DNA from: Bacillota bacterium
GTDB taxonomy: Bacteria > Bacillota > Bacilli > Bacillales_A > Planococcaceae
Assembly (NCBI GenBank): GCA_023405135.1
Contig: JAEXYZ010000097.1
Span: 1 to 6,669, forward strand
Direction of reading: 5' to 3'
DNA length: 6,669 nt
The notes beneath the pieces are model-generated. The model worked only from the letters and a program-made list of their open reading frames with translations, was not told the DNA's origin and did not search any database. This document shows positions 1 through 6,246 of this stretch, in pieces; within the stretch, counting starts at the first letter, position 1; the number at the start of each line of letters is the position of its first letter. The position numbers and the translations under genes are program-made.

Positions 1-138
1 AGATATCTTACCGAATCGTAGACTACAGACAATAAAAACCTACTTACAAAAGTGCTCAAGCGAAATGCTTATGGATTCCGCAAATACGAGCACTTTAAAG
101 CAAAAATATTATTAGGTCACATGTATATAGAAAAATAG
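1..138 (+). pseudogene. ISL3-family transposase, C-terminal remnant
   Basis: The frame open from 22 to the TAG at 136-138 ends with KVLKRNAYGFRKYEHFKAK followed by a short tail. This matches the typical C-terminus of ISL3 DDE transposases (a 'K-x-LKR-x-A-[YF]-GFR-x-[FY]-x-x-F' pattern after the last catalytic region). An in-frame TAG at 19-21 interrupts it. The stretch just before, at about 14-45, resembles the expected F-V-E-G-x-N-N-K-I-K block only if small insertions or deletions are allowed. The gene is therefore broken by at least one stop or frameshift, even before considering the missing N-terminus. In the intact family the enzyme catalyses cut-and-paste transposition. Nothing here suggests a working product. 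Confidence 0.72.
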
Positions 139-227
139 GGTTGCATGTTGGATGGGCAGGAAAAGTTAATCTTATACTCGAATTCCCTAGTTCTCTCAAG
201 TGTTACCCCAACATTTGACAAAGGACC
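1..227 (+). mobile_element. Degraded ISL3-family insertion sequence, right-hand end
   Basis: This segment is the remains of one end of an ISL3-type element. It holds the tail of the transposase (to 138), then about 65 bp of AT-rich non-coding DNA. It closes with a terminal-repeat-like sequence at 205-227 beginning ACCCCAACATTTGACAAAG and ending GGACC. From memory, Bacillales ISL3 elements end in nearly this sequence, usually with GAGCC where this copy has GGACC. The left part of the element is outside the window, so I cannot say whether the rest survives. The transposase tail shows the copy is no longer active by itself. Family assignment rests on the combination of coding tail and end sequence; the exact IS name is not determinable here. 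Confidence 0.72.
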
Positions 228-243
228 TGTTAAGAGATATAAG
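215..243 (+). promoter_or_regulatory. Hybrid sigma-A promoter using an IS end as -35 box
   Basis: TTGACA at 215-220 is a perfect -35 consensus. After exactly 17 bp comes TATAAG at 238-243, five of six bases of the -10 consensus. The -35 box lies inside the ISL3 terminal repeat (205-227) and the -10 box is in the DNA beyond it. A start near 250 would give a leader of about 40 bases before the GTG at 291. The match is seen directly; activity is inferred. Confidence 0.68.
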
Positions 244-290
244 AAGAAACATAATAAAAATTACTTTATATATAAGAGAAGAGGTATAGT

Positions 291-1511
291 GTGAGTCAAT
301 TATTAAGTAATCGTTTCGTTCGAGCCATTTTACTGTCCGCTCTATTTCTTCAAATTGGTATTTGGGTTCGAAATTTTGCCATTTTATTATTTGTTATGGA
401 AAAGACGAATGGAGATCCTTTTGCTGTCTCTATGATTTCCGTCGCCGAATTTGTTCCAATTTTTGTTTTTTCCTTTATTGGTGGTACATTTGCCGATCGC
501 TGGAAACCAAAAAGAACAATGGTTTGGTGTGATATTTTAAGTGCAATATCTGTCTTTGCTGTACTTATCACACTTCATTTTGGCTCATGGAAGATCATCT
601 TTTTCGTCACATTAATTTCAGCAATTTTATCGCAGTTTTCCCAACCTTCAGGAATGAAACTTTTTAAAATGCATTTAAGCACTGAATTAATTCAATCTGC
701 AATGTCAATCTATCAAACAATTTTTGCAGTATTCATGGTATTTGGCCCTGTAGTAGGTACACTTGTATTTCAGAAATTTGGGATTGAAGTGTCGATAGCG
801 ATTACTGGAATGGCTTTCCTTCTTTCAGCTGCAATGCTCTCCTTTATTCCAAAAGATCATGCAATGAAAGCAGATAATAAGGCGACTTCATTACTTGAAG
901 AAATGAAGAACGGAATTCGTTATGTTTTAAGAAAAAAAGAATTAAAGCTTCTTGGATTATGTTTTTTCTCTGCTGGGCTCGCTTTAGGGTTAATTCAACC
1001 ACTTAACGTTTTTATTGTTACAGAGCGCTTAAGTTTAGCGAAGGAAAGTTTACAGTGGCTACTAGTAGCAAATGGTATTGGAATGATTGTAGGTGGAGCT
1101 GCTTCTGTAATATTTTCTAAAAAGGTACCTCCACAAAGATTATTAATGTTTGGTATGCTTGTTAATGCAATCGGAATGAGTATTATTGGATTTTCAACTA
1201 ATCTTCCAATTACACTTGCTGCACAATTTGCTTGTGGTCTATTCTTCCCGTGTATTCAAATAGGAATCAATACAATGATTTTGCAAAATACAGAAGCTGA
1301 ATATATTGGAAGAGTAAACGGAACATTAAGTCCACTTTTCACAGGAGCAATGGTATTAACGATGAGTATTTCTGGAAAAATGATGGAGAAATTTTCAATT
1401 GTTGCTGTTGTAGAAATATCGGCGGTTCTTTTTGTTATCGGCCTTCTCGCGATATTGCCTCTCTATAATATGAAAGCAAAAAATGTAGAAGGAATGCTGT
1501 CAGAGAAGTAA
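291..1511 (+). CDS. Major facilitator superfamily transporter, efflux type
   Basis: A 406-residue integral membrane protein with about twelve hydrophobic segments (roughly 10-36, 45-65, 76-97, 100-118, 139-160, 166-186, 217-243, 255-275, 283-302, 305-330, 345-363, 368-392). A charged cytoplasmic loop at about 187-216 separates the two six-helix halves. The MFS motif A appears between helices 2 and 3 as GGTFADRWKPKR (64-75). A GRVNG element (340-344) after helix 10 is typical of the MFS drug-exporter and macrolide-efflux-like group. The family uses the proton gradient to move small molecules; the substrate cannot be read from sequence. The start is GTG at 291, with a purine-rich site GAGAAGAGG (276-284) six bases upstream; the next ATG would cut into helix 1. 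It appears monocistronic, with an IS-derived promoter upstream and a terminator after it. Confidence 0.9.
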   Translation: MSQLLSNRFVRAILLSALFLQIGIWVRNFAILLFVMEKTNGDPFAVSMISVAEFVPIFVFSFIGGTFADRWKPKRTMVWCDILSAISVFAVLITLHFGSWKIIFFVTLISAILSQFSQPSGMKLFKMHLSTELIQSAMSIYQTIFAVFMVFGPVVGTLVFQKFGIEVSIAITGMAFLLSAAMLSFIPKDHAMKADNKATSLLEEMKNGIRYVLRKKELKLLGLCFFSAGLALGLIQPLNVFIVTERLSLAKESLQWLLVANGIGMIVGGAASVIFSKKVPPQRLLMFGMLVNAIGMSIIGFSTNLPITLAAQFACGLFFPCIQIGINTMILQNTEAEYIGRVNGTLSPLFTGAMVLTMSISGKMMEKFSIVAVVEISAVLFVIGLLAILPLYNMKAKNVEGMLSEK

Positions 1512-1527
1512 CTATAATCCATATAAT

Positions 1528-1578
1528 GGCTGTTTTAATAGGATTTACAACATTATTCTATTAGAACAGCCCTTTTTT
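1528..1578 (+). terminator. Rho-independent terminator of the MFS gene
   Basis: GGCTGTTTTAATAG (1528-1541) pairs with CTATTAGAACAGCC (1558-1571) over 14 bp with one G-U pair, around a 16-base loop, followed by a run of six T (1573-1578). It sits 17 bases after the transporter stop codon and before the convergent frame that ends at 1606. Confidence 0.88.
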
Positions 1579-1605
1579 ATTAACTTACGAACCACATATT
1601 AACAT

Positions 1606-2139
1606 TTATTTTATTTTACTTTTAAACCCTTCCAATAACACTTCTAACCCAAATTGAAACTCTTTATTCATGTCCATATTGGAAATATCAAAAGGCAGTC
1701 CTTTGATTGGTGATGGTGTAACCATTTTATTTAAAAATTCTCTATATCGGTATTCTTCAATTACAAAAGACGTTATATAGTTGTTTAATATTTTCTTTTC
1801 CTCTTGTACTGCTGCAACTTCCTGTAGCCTTTCCATGCGATGCTCAATTGCCTTTGCTGCACGTTGAATTGCCTTCTGACTCGTAGCTTTAGACTTCGTT
1901 TCAAACATACGATTTGCCTTTGCCTTACTTTCTTTTTTATTCACATTACCTGCTTGAACAATTTTTTCAGCTTTTTTCATTTTTTCCTGTGCTGCTTTTT
2001 CGAGTCGATTTTTCTCTCTAATATACTGTTCATGAGCTTGACTTTGCTGTTCTTTTTCTATCTGCTTTTGTTTTATATATTCGCTATAATTCCCTGAGTA
2101 GACACGTACTTTACCTTCATGGACTTCCCAAATTGACAT
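1606..2139 (-). CDS. Chimeric ORF: ABC-F linker fragment joined to TetR C-terminus
   Basis: 177 codons, apparently from two unrelated families. Residues 1 to about 115 look like the segment that follows the first ATPase domain of antibiotic-resistance ABC-F proteins: IWEVHEGKVRVYSGNYSEY, then a long charged coiled-coil linker with EKNRLEKAAQEK and, near 96-105, AKAIEHRMER. No Walker A, signature or Walker B motif is present, so no ATPase domain remains. From about 117 the sequence resembles the C-terminal ligand-binding/dimerisation tail of TetR/AcrR repressors: an NNYITSFVIEE block (119-129) and a terminal FQFGLEVLLEGF (161-172). The TetR DNA-binding domain is absent. The ATG at 2139 is preceded by a modest GGGGAT-type site (about 2144-2157). 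The likely origin is a deletion joining an abc-f gene to a tetR gene, so it probably has neither parental function. Family calls come from recognition of motifs, not a search. Confidence 0.62.
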   Translation of the reverse strand: MSIWEVHEGKVRVYSGNYSEYIKQKQIEKEQQSQAHEQYIREKNRLEKAAQEKMKKAEKIVQAGNVNKKESKAKANRMFETKSKATSQKAIQRAAKAIEHRMERLQEVAAVQEEKKILNNYITSFVIEEYRYREFLNKMVTPSPIKGLPFDISNMDMNKEFQFGLEVLLEGFKSKIK

Positions 2140-2275
2140 ATGATATCCCCAATCCTTGATTATTTTATGTTTTAAATACTAAGCTACTTTAATTTTTGAG
2201 AATATGGTCACTAGCTTTTAAAAATTGCAGTTTTATTTATGACAAAGGCTTGTTTATTTAATAAAATAGATAGCT

Positions 2276-2317
2276 TGGCGGAATAAACGACAAAAATGGC
2301 GGGATTCACGATTAAAT
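2276..2317. repeat. Two imperfect 21-bp tandem units
   Basis: Unit one (2276-2296) and unit two (2297-2317) both begin TGGCGG and share ACGA at the same offset and an A-rich end, about 15 of 21 positions identical. They stand out by GC content from the AT-rich gap between the chimeric ORF and ykuK. They could be a dispersed intergenic repeat or part of an operator. Confidence 0.4.
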
Positions 2318-2355
2318 TACGGTGGTTTTTTGTTTTTCTTTTATCAATCTGTTAA

Positions 2356-2385
2356 TTGTCTTTGATTCAAAACATAAACTATATT
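2356..2385 (+). promoter_or_regulatory. Probable sigma-A promoter of ykuK
   Basis: TTGTCT (2356-2361) and TATATT (2380-2385) are separated by 18 bp, with four and five matches to consensus. Transcription from about 2392 would leave a leader of about 27 bases carrying the ribosome binding site. This also argues that the TTG at 2356 is part of the promoter and not a start codon. Confidence 0.45.
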
Positions 2386-2418
2386 AATCAATCGACTAAG
2401 AAGAGAAAGGTAGGGAAA

Positions 2419-2955
2419 ATGGTAAACGATTATGTATTTAATGATACCTTTCAAAATTTAAGTCAAAACAATATGCCCTTTGAACAAGTCTTTCTCAACA
2501 TCTTGCAGTTTATGGAGAAAGATCCCACCGGAAATTTTAAACTAATGTTTGGGACTGATTCACAAGTTTATAGTAGAGAAACGAAATTTATTACAGGTAT
2601 CGTCGTTCAACAGGCACGAAAAGGTGTATGGGCTTGTTTCCGAAAAGTCATCGTTCCTAGAAAAATGGACAATTTGCATGAACGAATTTCTTATGAAACT
2701 ACTTTAACAGAAGAAGTTGTTTCATTGTTCACTGAGGAAAAAAAGGAGCGTTTAATACAAATTGTTCTTCCAAATGTTTATAAGGGAGCAAGCCTTACTA
2801 TCGAAGGCCATATTGATATAGGCTCTGGAGAAAGAAATAAAACTCGTATCTTTGTAAAAGAAATGATCTCTCGCATGAATTCCATAGGATTAAAGGCAAA
2901 AATAAAACCCGATTCCTTTGTGGCAAGCAGCTATGCGAATCGATTTACAAAATAA
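2419..2955 (+). CDS. ykuK: YkuK family ribonuclease H-like protein
   Basis: A 178-residue soluble protein very close in length and sequence to Bacillus subtilis YkuK as I remember it (DUF458, classed as RNase H-like). Recognisable blocks in order are KLMFGTDSQV (41-50), VWACFRKVIVPR (70-81), NLHERISYETTLTEEV (85-100), EGHIDIGSGERNKTR (129-143) and KPDSFVASSYANRFTK (163-178). Conserved acids D47, E93, E98/E99, D133 and D165 could form an RNase H-type metal site, but which are catalytic is inference. The biological role of the family is not well established. I chose ATG 2419 because AAAGG (2406-2410) lies eight bases upstream and homologues begin near here; a TTG at 2356 would add 21 residues with no good ribosome binding site. 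There is no clear terminator after it, so some readthrough into ampS is possible. Confidence 0.9.
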   Translation: MVNDYVFNDTFQNLSQNNMPFEQVFLNILQFMEKDPTGNFKLMFGTDSQVYSRETKFITGIVVQQARKGVWACFRKVIVPRKMDNLHERISYETTLTEEVVSLFTEEKKERLIQIVLPNVYKGASLTIEGHIDIGSGERNKTRIFVKEMISRMNSIGLKAKIKPDSFVASSYANRFTK

Positions 2956-2969
2956 AACAGACGATTTTG

Positions 2970-2998
2970 TTGAAATCATTCCAATGATTGGTCATTAT
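2970..2998 (+). promoter_or_regulatory. Possible ampS promoter with a palindrome in its spacer
   Basis: TTGAAA (2970-2975) and CATTAT (2993-2998) are 17 bp apart and are moderate matches to -35 and -10 boxes; an overlapping TATTAT at 2996-3001 is an alternative -10. The perfect dyad AATCATT-cc-AATGATT (2974-2989) lies mostly between them, where a repressor operator could sit. Both promoter and operator are inferred from pattern only. Confidence 0.35.
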
Positions 2999-3016
2999 TA
3001 TACTAAACGGCATGAC

Positions 3017-3057
3017 AATTTCCAGAATTGTTTCTGAATTGTGTGTGTACCTGGTAC
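3017..3057 (+). repeat. Composite palindromic repeat, copy A
   Basis: 41 bp made of two dyads: CAGAA-ttgt-TTCTG (3023-3036) and the odd-length palindrome GTACC-T-GGTAC (3047-3057), joined by a GT-rich spacer. Copies B (6247-6276) and C (6284-6324) share the same order and orientation. This copy has one extra C in the first arm. Its last base is immediately followed by the AAGGAGG ribosome binding site of ampS. Confidence 0.82.
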
Positions 3058-3069
3058 AAGGAGGATAAT

Positions 3070-4311
3070 ATGTTACCGAACTTTGAAGAGAATTTACAAA
3101 AGTATGCCAAGCTACTAGTTTCAAAAGGAATTAATGTGCAGCCTGGAGATTGGGTGAAAATGACAATAACGGTTGATCAAGCACCTTTAGCACGTCTAAT
3201 TACGAAGGAAGCTTATGCATTAGGTGCTGAAAAAGTGATCGTTAAATGGTCTGATGATGAAATCAGTAAATTGCATTATCTCCATCAACCAACAGAAGTG
3301 TTGACGAACATTCCTCAATATGAAATTGATGAATCGGAGGATCATGTATTAAATCATCGTGTTAGCAGACTGTCTATTATCTCTAGTGACCCTGGATTAC
3401 TAAATGAAGTAGATCCTGCTAAAGTTGCTGCTTATCAAACTATTTCAAGTAAAGCTTTCCATACTCAGCGTAAAGCTACTCAAAATGATGATTTAAAATG
3501 GACAGTGGCTGCTGCTGCAGGTGTGGGTTGGGCAGCAAAGGTGTTCCCTGATCTTTCAACATCTGAAGAACAAGTTGATGCATTATGGGATCAAATTTTT
3601 AAAACTTGCCGCGTGTATGAAGATGATCCAATCGCTGCATGGGATCTTCATAAAAAAACATTAAATGAAAAGGCTACAAAACTAAATGACATCCAGTTTG
3701 ATGCCCTTCATTACACAGCTCCTGGTACTGATTTAACTTTAGGTTTACCAAAAAATCATATATGGACATGTGCAGAAAGCTACAATCCAAAAGGTGAAGA
3801 ATTTATCGCCAATATGCCGACAGAAGAAGTGTTTACCGCACCCGATACTCGTCGAATGGATGGAGTTGTTCGCAGTACGAAACCACTTAGCTATGCTGGT
3901 ACTTTAATTGAAGGAATTGAGGTCCATTTTAAAGATGGGAAAATTGTTGATATTTCCGCTGAAAAAGGCGATGAAGCAATTAAAAAATTAGTCTTTGACA
4001 ATGAGGGTGGAACCGGCTTAGGTGAAATAGCACTCGTTCCAGATCCGTCTCCAATTTCACAATCAGGCATTACTTTCTTTAATACTCTATATGATGAAAA
4101 TGCATCAAACCACTTAGCAATTGGTTCTGCTTATCCTACAACAATTCAAGGCGGTACAACAATGAGCCAAGAGGAATTGCTAGCACATGGAATGAATACA
4201 TCAACAGTACATGTTGATTTTATGATTGGCTCCGATAAAATGAATATCGACGGCATTAAACAAGATGGCACCATTGTTCCAATTTTCCGTAATGGGGATT
4301 GGGCAATCTAA
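3070..4311 (+). CDS. ampS: M29 family metallo-aminopeptidase AmpS
   Basis: A 413-residue cytoplasmic enzyme of peptidase family M29 (thermophilic aminopeptidase group; AmpS/PepS/aminopeptidase T), which removes N-terminal residues from peptides using a two-metal centre. The length is normal for the family. The expected ligands are visible: E253 in PTEEVF (251-256), E319 in GLGE (316-319), H348 in SNH (346-348), Y355 in SAYP (353-356), and H381 and D383 in VHVDFMIGSD (380-389). The N-terminal part (about 1-240) carries the alpha/beta fold with KVIVKW near 55-60. The start is ATG 3070 with AAGGAGG (3058-3064) five bases upstream. The frame stays open upstream to 3028, but only through the palindromic repeat, so that extension is not credible. 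It probably contributes to peptide turnover. No operon partner is evident. Confidence 0.95.
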   Translation: MLPNFEENLQKYAKLLVSKGINVQPGDWVKMTITVDQAPLARLITKEAYALGAEKVIVKWSDDEISKLHYLHQPTEVLTNIPQYEIDESEDHVLNHRVSRLSIISSDPGLLNEVDPAKVAAYQTISSKAFHTQRKATQNDDLKWTVAAAAGVGWAAKVFPDLSTSEEQVDALWDQIFKTCRVYEDDPIAAWDLHKKTLNEKATKLNDIQFDALHYTAPGTDLTLGLPKNHIWTCAESYNPKGEEFIANMPTEEVFTAPDTRRMDGVVRSTKPLSYAGTLIEGIEVHFKDGKIVDISAEKGDEAIKKLVFDNEGGTGLGEIALVPDPSPISQSGITFFNTLYDENASNHLAIGSAYPTTIQGGTTMSQEELLAHGMNTSTVHVDFMIGSDKMNIDGIKQDGTIVPIFRNGDWAI

Positions 4312-4314
4312 TTT

Positions 4315-4354
4315 AAAAAATCTCTTCCTTCTCTTGAAGGGAGAGATTAATTTA
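4315..4354. terminator. Bidirectional terminator between ampS and the DUF402 gene
   Basis: AATCTCTTCCTTC (4319-4331) pairs with GAAGGGAGAGATT (4336-4348), 13 bp with one mismatch that is a G-U pair on the plus strand, around a TCTT loop. On the minus strand the stem is followed by six U (complement of 4315-4320), a strong terminator for the genes arriving from the right. On the plus strand the following AATTTA is a weaker tract that can still end ampS. Confidence 0.82.
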
Positions 4355-4376
4355 TAAACATATTATTACTAAAACC

Positions 4377-4450
4377 ATAGTAAAAGCAGGGTAAACTACC
4401 ATTTTTTACTATTAATCAGCACTCTTTTATGACAGTTTAACCTCATAAAA
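4377..4450. repeat. Two AT-rich hairpins in a convergent intergenic gap
   Basis: The first is a nested dyad: ATAGTAAAA (4377-4385) with TTTTACTAT (4404-4412), enclosing GGTA-aac-TACC. The second is TTTTATGA (4425-4432) with TCATAAAA (4443-4450), perfect over 8 bp with a 10-base loop and only four bases from the DUF402 stop codon. Neither has a GC-rich stem plus U-run, so they are structure candidates and not convincing terminators. Confidence 0.45.
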
Positions 4451-4454
4451 ACAA

Positions 4455-4952
4455 TTACTTAAATAGCGAGTCCGTTTCTACTTTTGCATTATGGATTAGA
4501 TTATTCATCACACCTAATAAAGAGTTCAGCGCCTTTTGTACATAACCATTCTCAAATTGATACAACGGTTCAGGTAACTCATCTTCGTCCAAGATAAATG
4601 ATTCTCCTTCTGGGAGCACTAATACATCAACAAGTAAATCTTCAAAGGAAACCATTTTATCAGTAACTTTTGTATTTCTTACAATATTAAAATAAGAGCC
4701 TATATAATTTCCTTTTTCATCTTTCCAAAAATATAAATTATATGGTTGGTCTATCCAATAATACGCAATTGTATAGCTTCCTTTTGGGATTGTAATTTCC
4801 CTTTGATCAGCCATCATTGAAAAAGTTTTTTCAATTTTATGGAAAAGGACTATCTTTAGTTGATCTATTTTATGAAGAATACATTTATGCTCTACAATTC
4901 TAGAATCATAACGAATTTTTCTTTCTATAATTACCTTGTTATTTTGATTCAT
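4455..4952 (-). CDS. DUF402 domain-containing protein
   Basis: 165 residues, soluble. The central part YNLYFWKDEKGNYIGSYFNI (71-90), then VSFEDLLVDVLVLPEG (101-116) and FILDEDELPEP (119-129), follow the DUF402 pattern: an aromatic strand pair, a D-x-x-x-D element (D105, D109) and an acidic DEDE turn (122-125). Characterised DUF402 relatives include FomD-type and Ntdp-type phosphohydrolases acting on nucleotide substrates with divalent metal. The acids listed are the natural metal-binding candidates, but the substrate of this protein is unknown. The start is ATG 4952 with AGAAGG (complement of 4961-4966) eight bases upstream. It lies 94 bp downstream of the oxidoreductase gene on the same strand, with no convincing terminator between, so readthrough is possible alongside a local promoter. 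Confidence 0.78.
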   Translation of the reverse strand: MNQNNKVIIERKIRYDSRIVEHKCILHKIDQLKIVLFHKIEKTFSMMADQREITIPKGSYTIAYYWIDQPYNLYFWKDEKGNYIGSYFNIVRNTKVTDKMVSFEDLLVDVLVLPEGESFILDEDELPEPLYQFENGYVQKALNSLLGVMNNLIHNAKVETDSLFK

Positions 4953-4977
4953 TTTTAAAACCTTCTTTTGGTAAAAA

Positions 4978-4983
4978 ATTATA
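4978..4983 (-). promoter_or_regulatory. Possible -10 box of the DUF402 gene
   Basis: On the minus strand the hexamer TATAAT is a perfect -10 match about 26 bases before the ATG. No good -35 box lies 16-18 bp upstream of it, so this is a weak or activator-dependent promoter at best, and could be chance in AT-rich DNA. Confidence 0.3.
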
Positions 4984-5046
4984 CACTAACATATAGTCAG
5001 AAATCGCTCTAATTTTGAAAGGAGACTGCTATTGCCCTTTCTAGTT

Positions 5047-6090
5047 TTATTTTGATAAATCTTTAAGATGATGCGCAATAAATTCTGCATTTTGCCCTAC
5101 TCCTTGAAGTAATGCAGAGCCCCGACGGTATTGCCAAGGTAGCCCAATAAAATAAAGTCCTTTTATATTTGAGACGCCTCTAGAATGAATAATCTCTCCT
5201 TTGTTATTAAATACTCCCTCTATATTTAACCACGGATACTTAGAAATAAACCCGGTTGCCCATATAACATTATTTACAATTAAAGTAGATAAATCATCGA
5301 AGGTAATTTGATTTTGTTTTCCTTCAATGACTTTCGATTTTATTATTACTTCTTTTCTTTTAATTGCGTTTTTCAACTCATAACCAAATATAGGGTCGCC
5401 TTTTTTTCGAATTATTTTACCTAAAAATGAATGTGTATTTGCTTTTAAAATACCCAGTTTATCAAACCACCAAAAAATACTTTTGCTTTGAAAGCTTAAA
5501 GGCAAGTACGCTATTTTATTACTAATCGCTAAATATGTTTCTTTTTCTTTTGATAACTCCACTGCAATTTGTGCCCCACTATTGCCACCACCGACAATAA
5601 GCACATTTCCTTTTATTAATTGATTAGGATTTTTATATTGCGAAGAATGAACTTGATAAATTTCCTTTGATAATTCATTTGCAAATTGCGGTATCCTTGG
5701 ATATTGAAATGCTCCAGTTGCAACAATAACATTCTTGGATTCATAGACTCCTTGGGTTGTTTCTACATAAAAACCATCGCCTGTTTGTTGTACTCTTATA
5801 ACTTCGGTTTCAAACATAATAGGAAGATTAAAATTTGCTACATATTGTTTAAAATAATTAACGATTTCATTTTTAGATGGAAATCCATGTTCCTCCCCTT
5901 CAAGTGGCAGACCAGGAAGTGAATCATACATTCTTGGAGTAAATAAAACTAAAGAATCATATCTATTTTTCCAGCTGTCTCCAACTTCTTTTCCCCGATC
6001 TAGTATTACAAAGCTTTCATTATATTGTTTTAGGTAATATCCAATTGAAAGCCCTGCCTGCCCAGCTCCAATTACAATCGTGTTATACAT
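5047..6090 (-). CDS. Flavin-containing monooxygenase-like NAD(P)/FAD oxidoreductase
   Basis: 347 residues of the CzcO/FMO-like class (COG2072 type), soluble, with two Rossmann folds. GAGQAG (8-13) starts the FAD-binding fold and is followed by the acidic strand end LDRG (30-33). VATGAFQYPRIP (123-134) closes the first FAD segment. IVGGGNSGAQ (165-174) is the NAD(P)H-binding fold and WATGF (277-281) the conserved linker back to FAD. The C-terminal FIGLPWQYRRGSALLQG (314-330) and GQNAEFIAHH (332-341) complete the FAD site. The FMO fingerprint is only partial (QVHSSQY, 146-152, without the usual glycine), as in many bacterial relatives. The substrate is unknown. I prefer ATG 6090 (GGGGTG site at 6100-6105, nine bases upstream) over the GTG at 6099, which adds three residues and sits too close to that site. 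Confidence 0.87.
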   Translation of the reverse strand: MYNTIVIGAGQAGLSIGYYLKQYNESFVILDRGKEVGDSWKNRYDSLVLFTPRMYDSLPGLPLEGEEHGFPSKNEIVNYFKQYVANFNLPIMFETEVIRVQQTGDGFYVETTQGVYESKNVIVATGAFQYPRIPQFANELSKEIYQVHSSQYKNPNQLIKGNVLIVGGGNSGAQIAVELSKEKETYLAISNKIAYLPLSFQSKSIFWWFDKLGILKANTHSFLGKIIRKKGDPIFGYELKNAIKRKEVIIKSKVIEGKQNQITFDDLSTLIVNNVIWATGFISKYPWLNIEGVFNNKGEIIHSRGVSNIKGLYFIGLPWQYRRGSALLQGVGQNAEFIAHHLKDLSK

Positions 6091-6111
6091 TATAACCACA
6101 CCCCATTTTCT

Positions 6112-6136
6112 TATATGAACATATAATCATATATGA
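6112..6136. promoter_or_regulatory. Adjacent dyads upstream of the oxidoreductase gene
   Basis: TATATG-aa-CATATA (6112-6125) and the palindrome TCATATATGA (6127-6136) lie side by side just upstream of the ribosome binding site. No standard -35/-10 pair with good spacing is visible in 6100-6190. The dyads may be operator half-sites or chance in very AT-rich DNA. Confidence 0.3.
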
Positions 6137-6186
6137 ATGTTAATGTATTACAGTACCAAAATCAACCAAATTATCCATCCCAAATG

Positions 6187-6236
6187 AAAAAATGTAGCAA
6201 CTATAAAAAACCTTATAGTTACTACATTATCTTTTT
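6187..6236. terminator. Bidirectional terminator-like hairpin
   Basis: AATGTAGcAACTATAA (6191-6206) pairs with TTATAGTTaCTACATT (6213-6228), 15 of 16 positions paired around a six-base loop. It is flanked by A6 (6187-6192) on the left, read as U6 on the minus strand, and T5 (6232-6236) on the right. It can stop minus-strand transcription from the gtrA remnant before the oxidoreductase gene. The stem is AT-rich, so efficiency may be modest. Confidence 0.72.
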
Positions 6237-6246
6237 ATATCAAATC

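Noticed and set aside
350..571. 73-codon frame on the minus strand
   Set aside because: Lies wholly within the MFS gene on the other strand, with no family resemblance and no initiation signals.
1840..2097. Hydrophobic 85-codon frame on the plus strand
   Set aside because: It is antisense to the lysine/glutamate-rich coiled coil of the chimeric ORF. Antisense of such codons reads as Leu/Phe/Cys runs, and there is no ribosome binding site.
2356..2418. TTG start giving YkuK 21 extra residues
   Set aside because: No ribosome binding site precedes it, the TTG falls in the likely -35 box, and ATG 2419 has AAAGG at the right distance and matches the family's usual N-terminus.
2947..2970. ACAAAAT...ATTTTGT dyad across the ykuK stop codon
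   Set aside because: Entirely AT-rich except one pair, with a 10-base loop and no T-run; likely chance, so no terminator was called after ykuK.
5014..5042. GAAAGG...CCTTTC dyad between the oxidoreductase and DUF402 genes
   Set aside because: Only about 6 bp of stem with a long loop and no U-run on the minus strand, so not a credible terminator.
5686..5922. 78-codon frame on the plus strand
   Set aside because: Antisense to the oxidoreductase gene, Cys/Ile/Lys-rich and without recognisable motifs.
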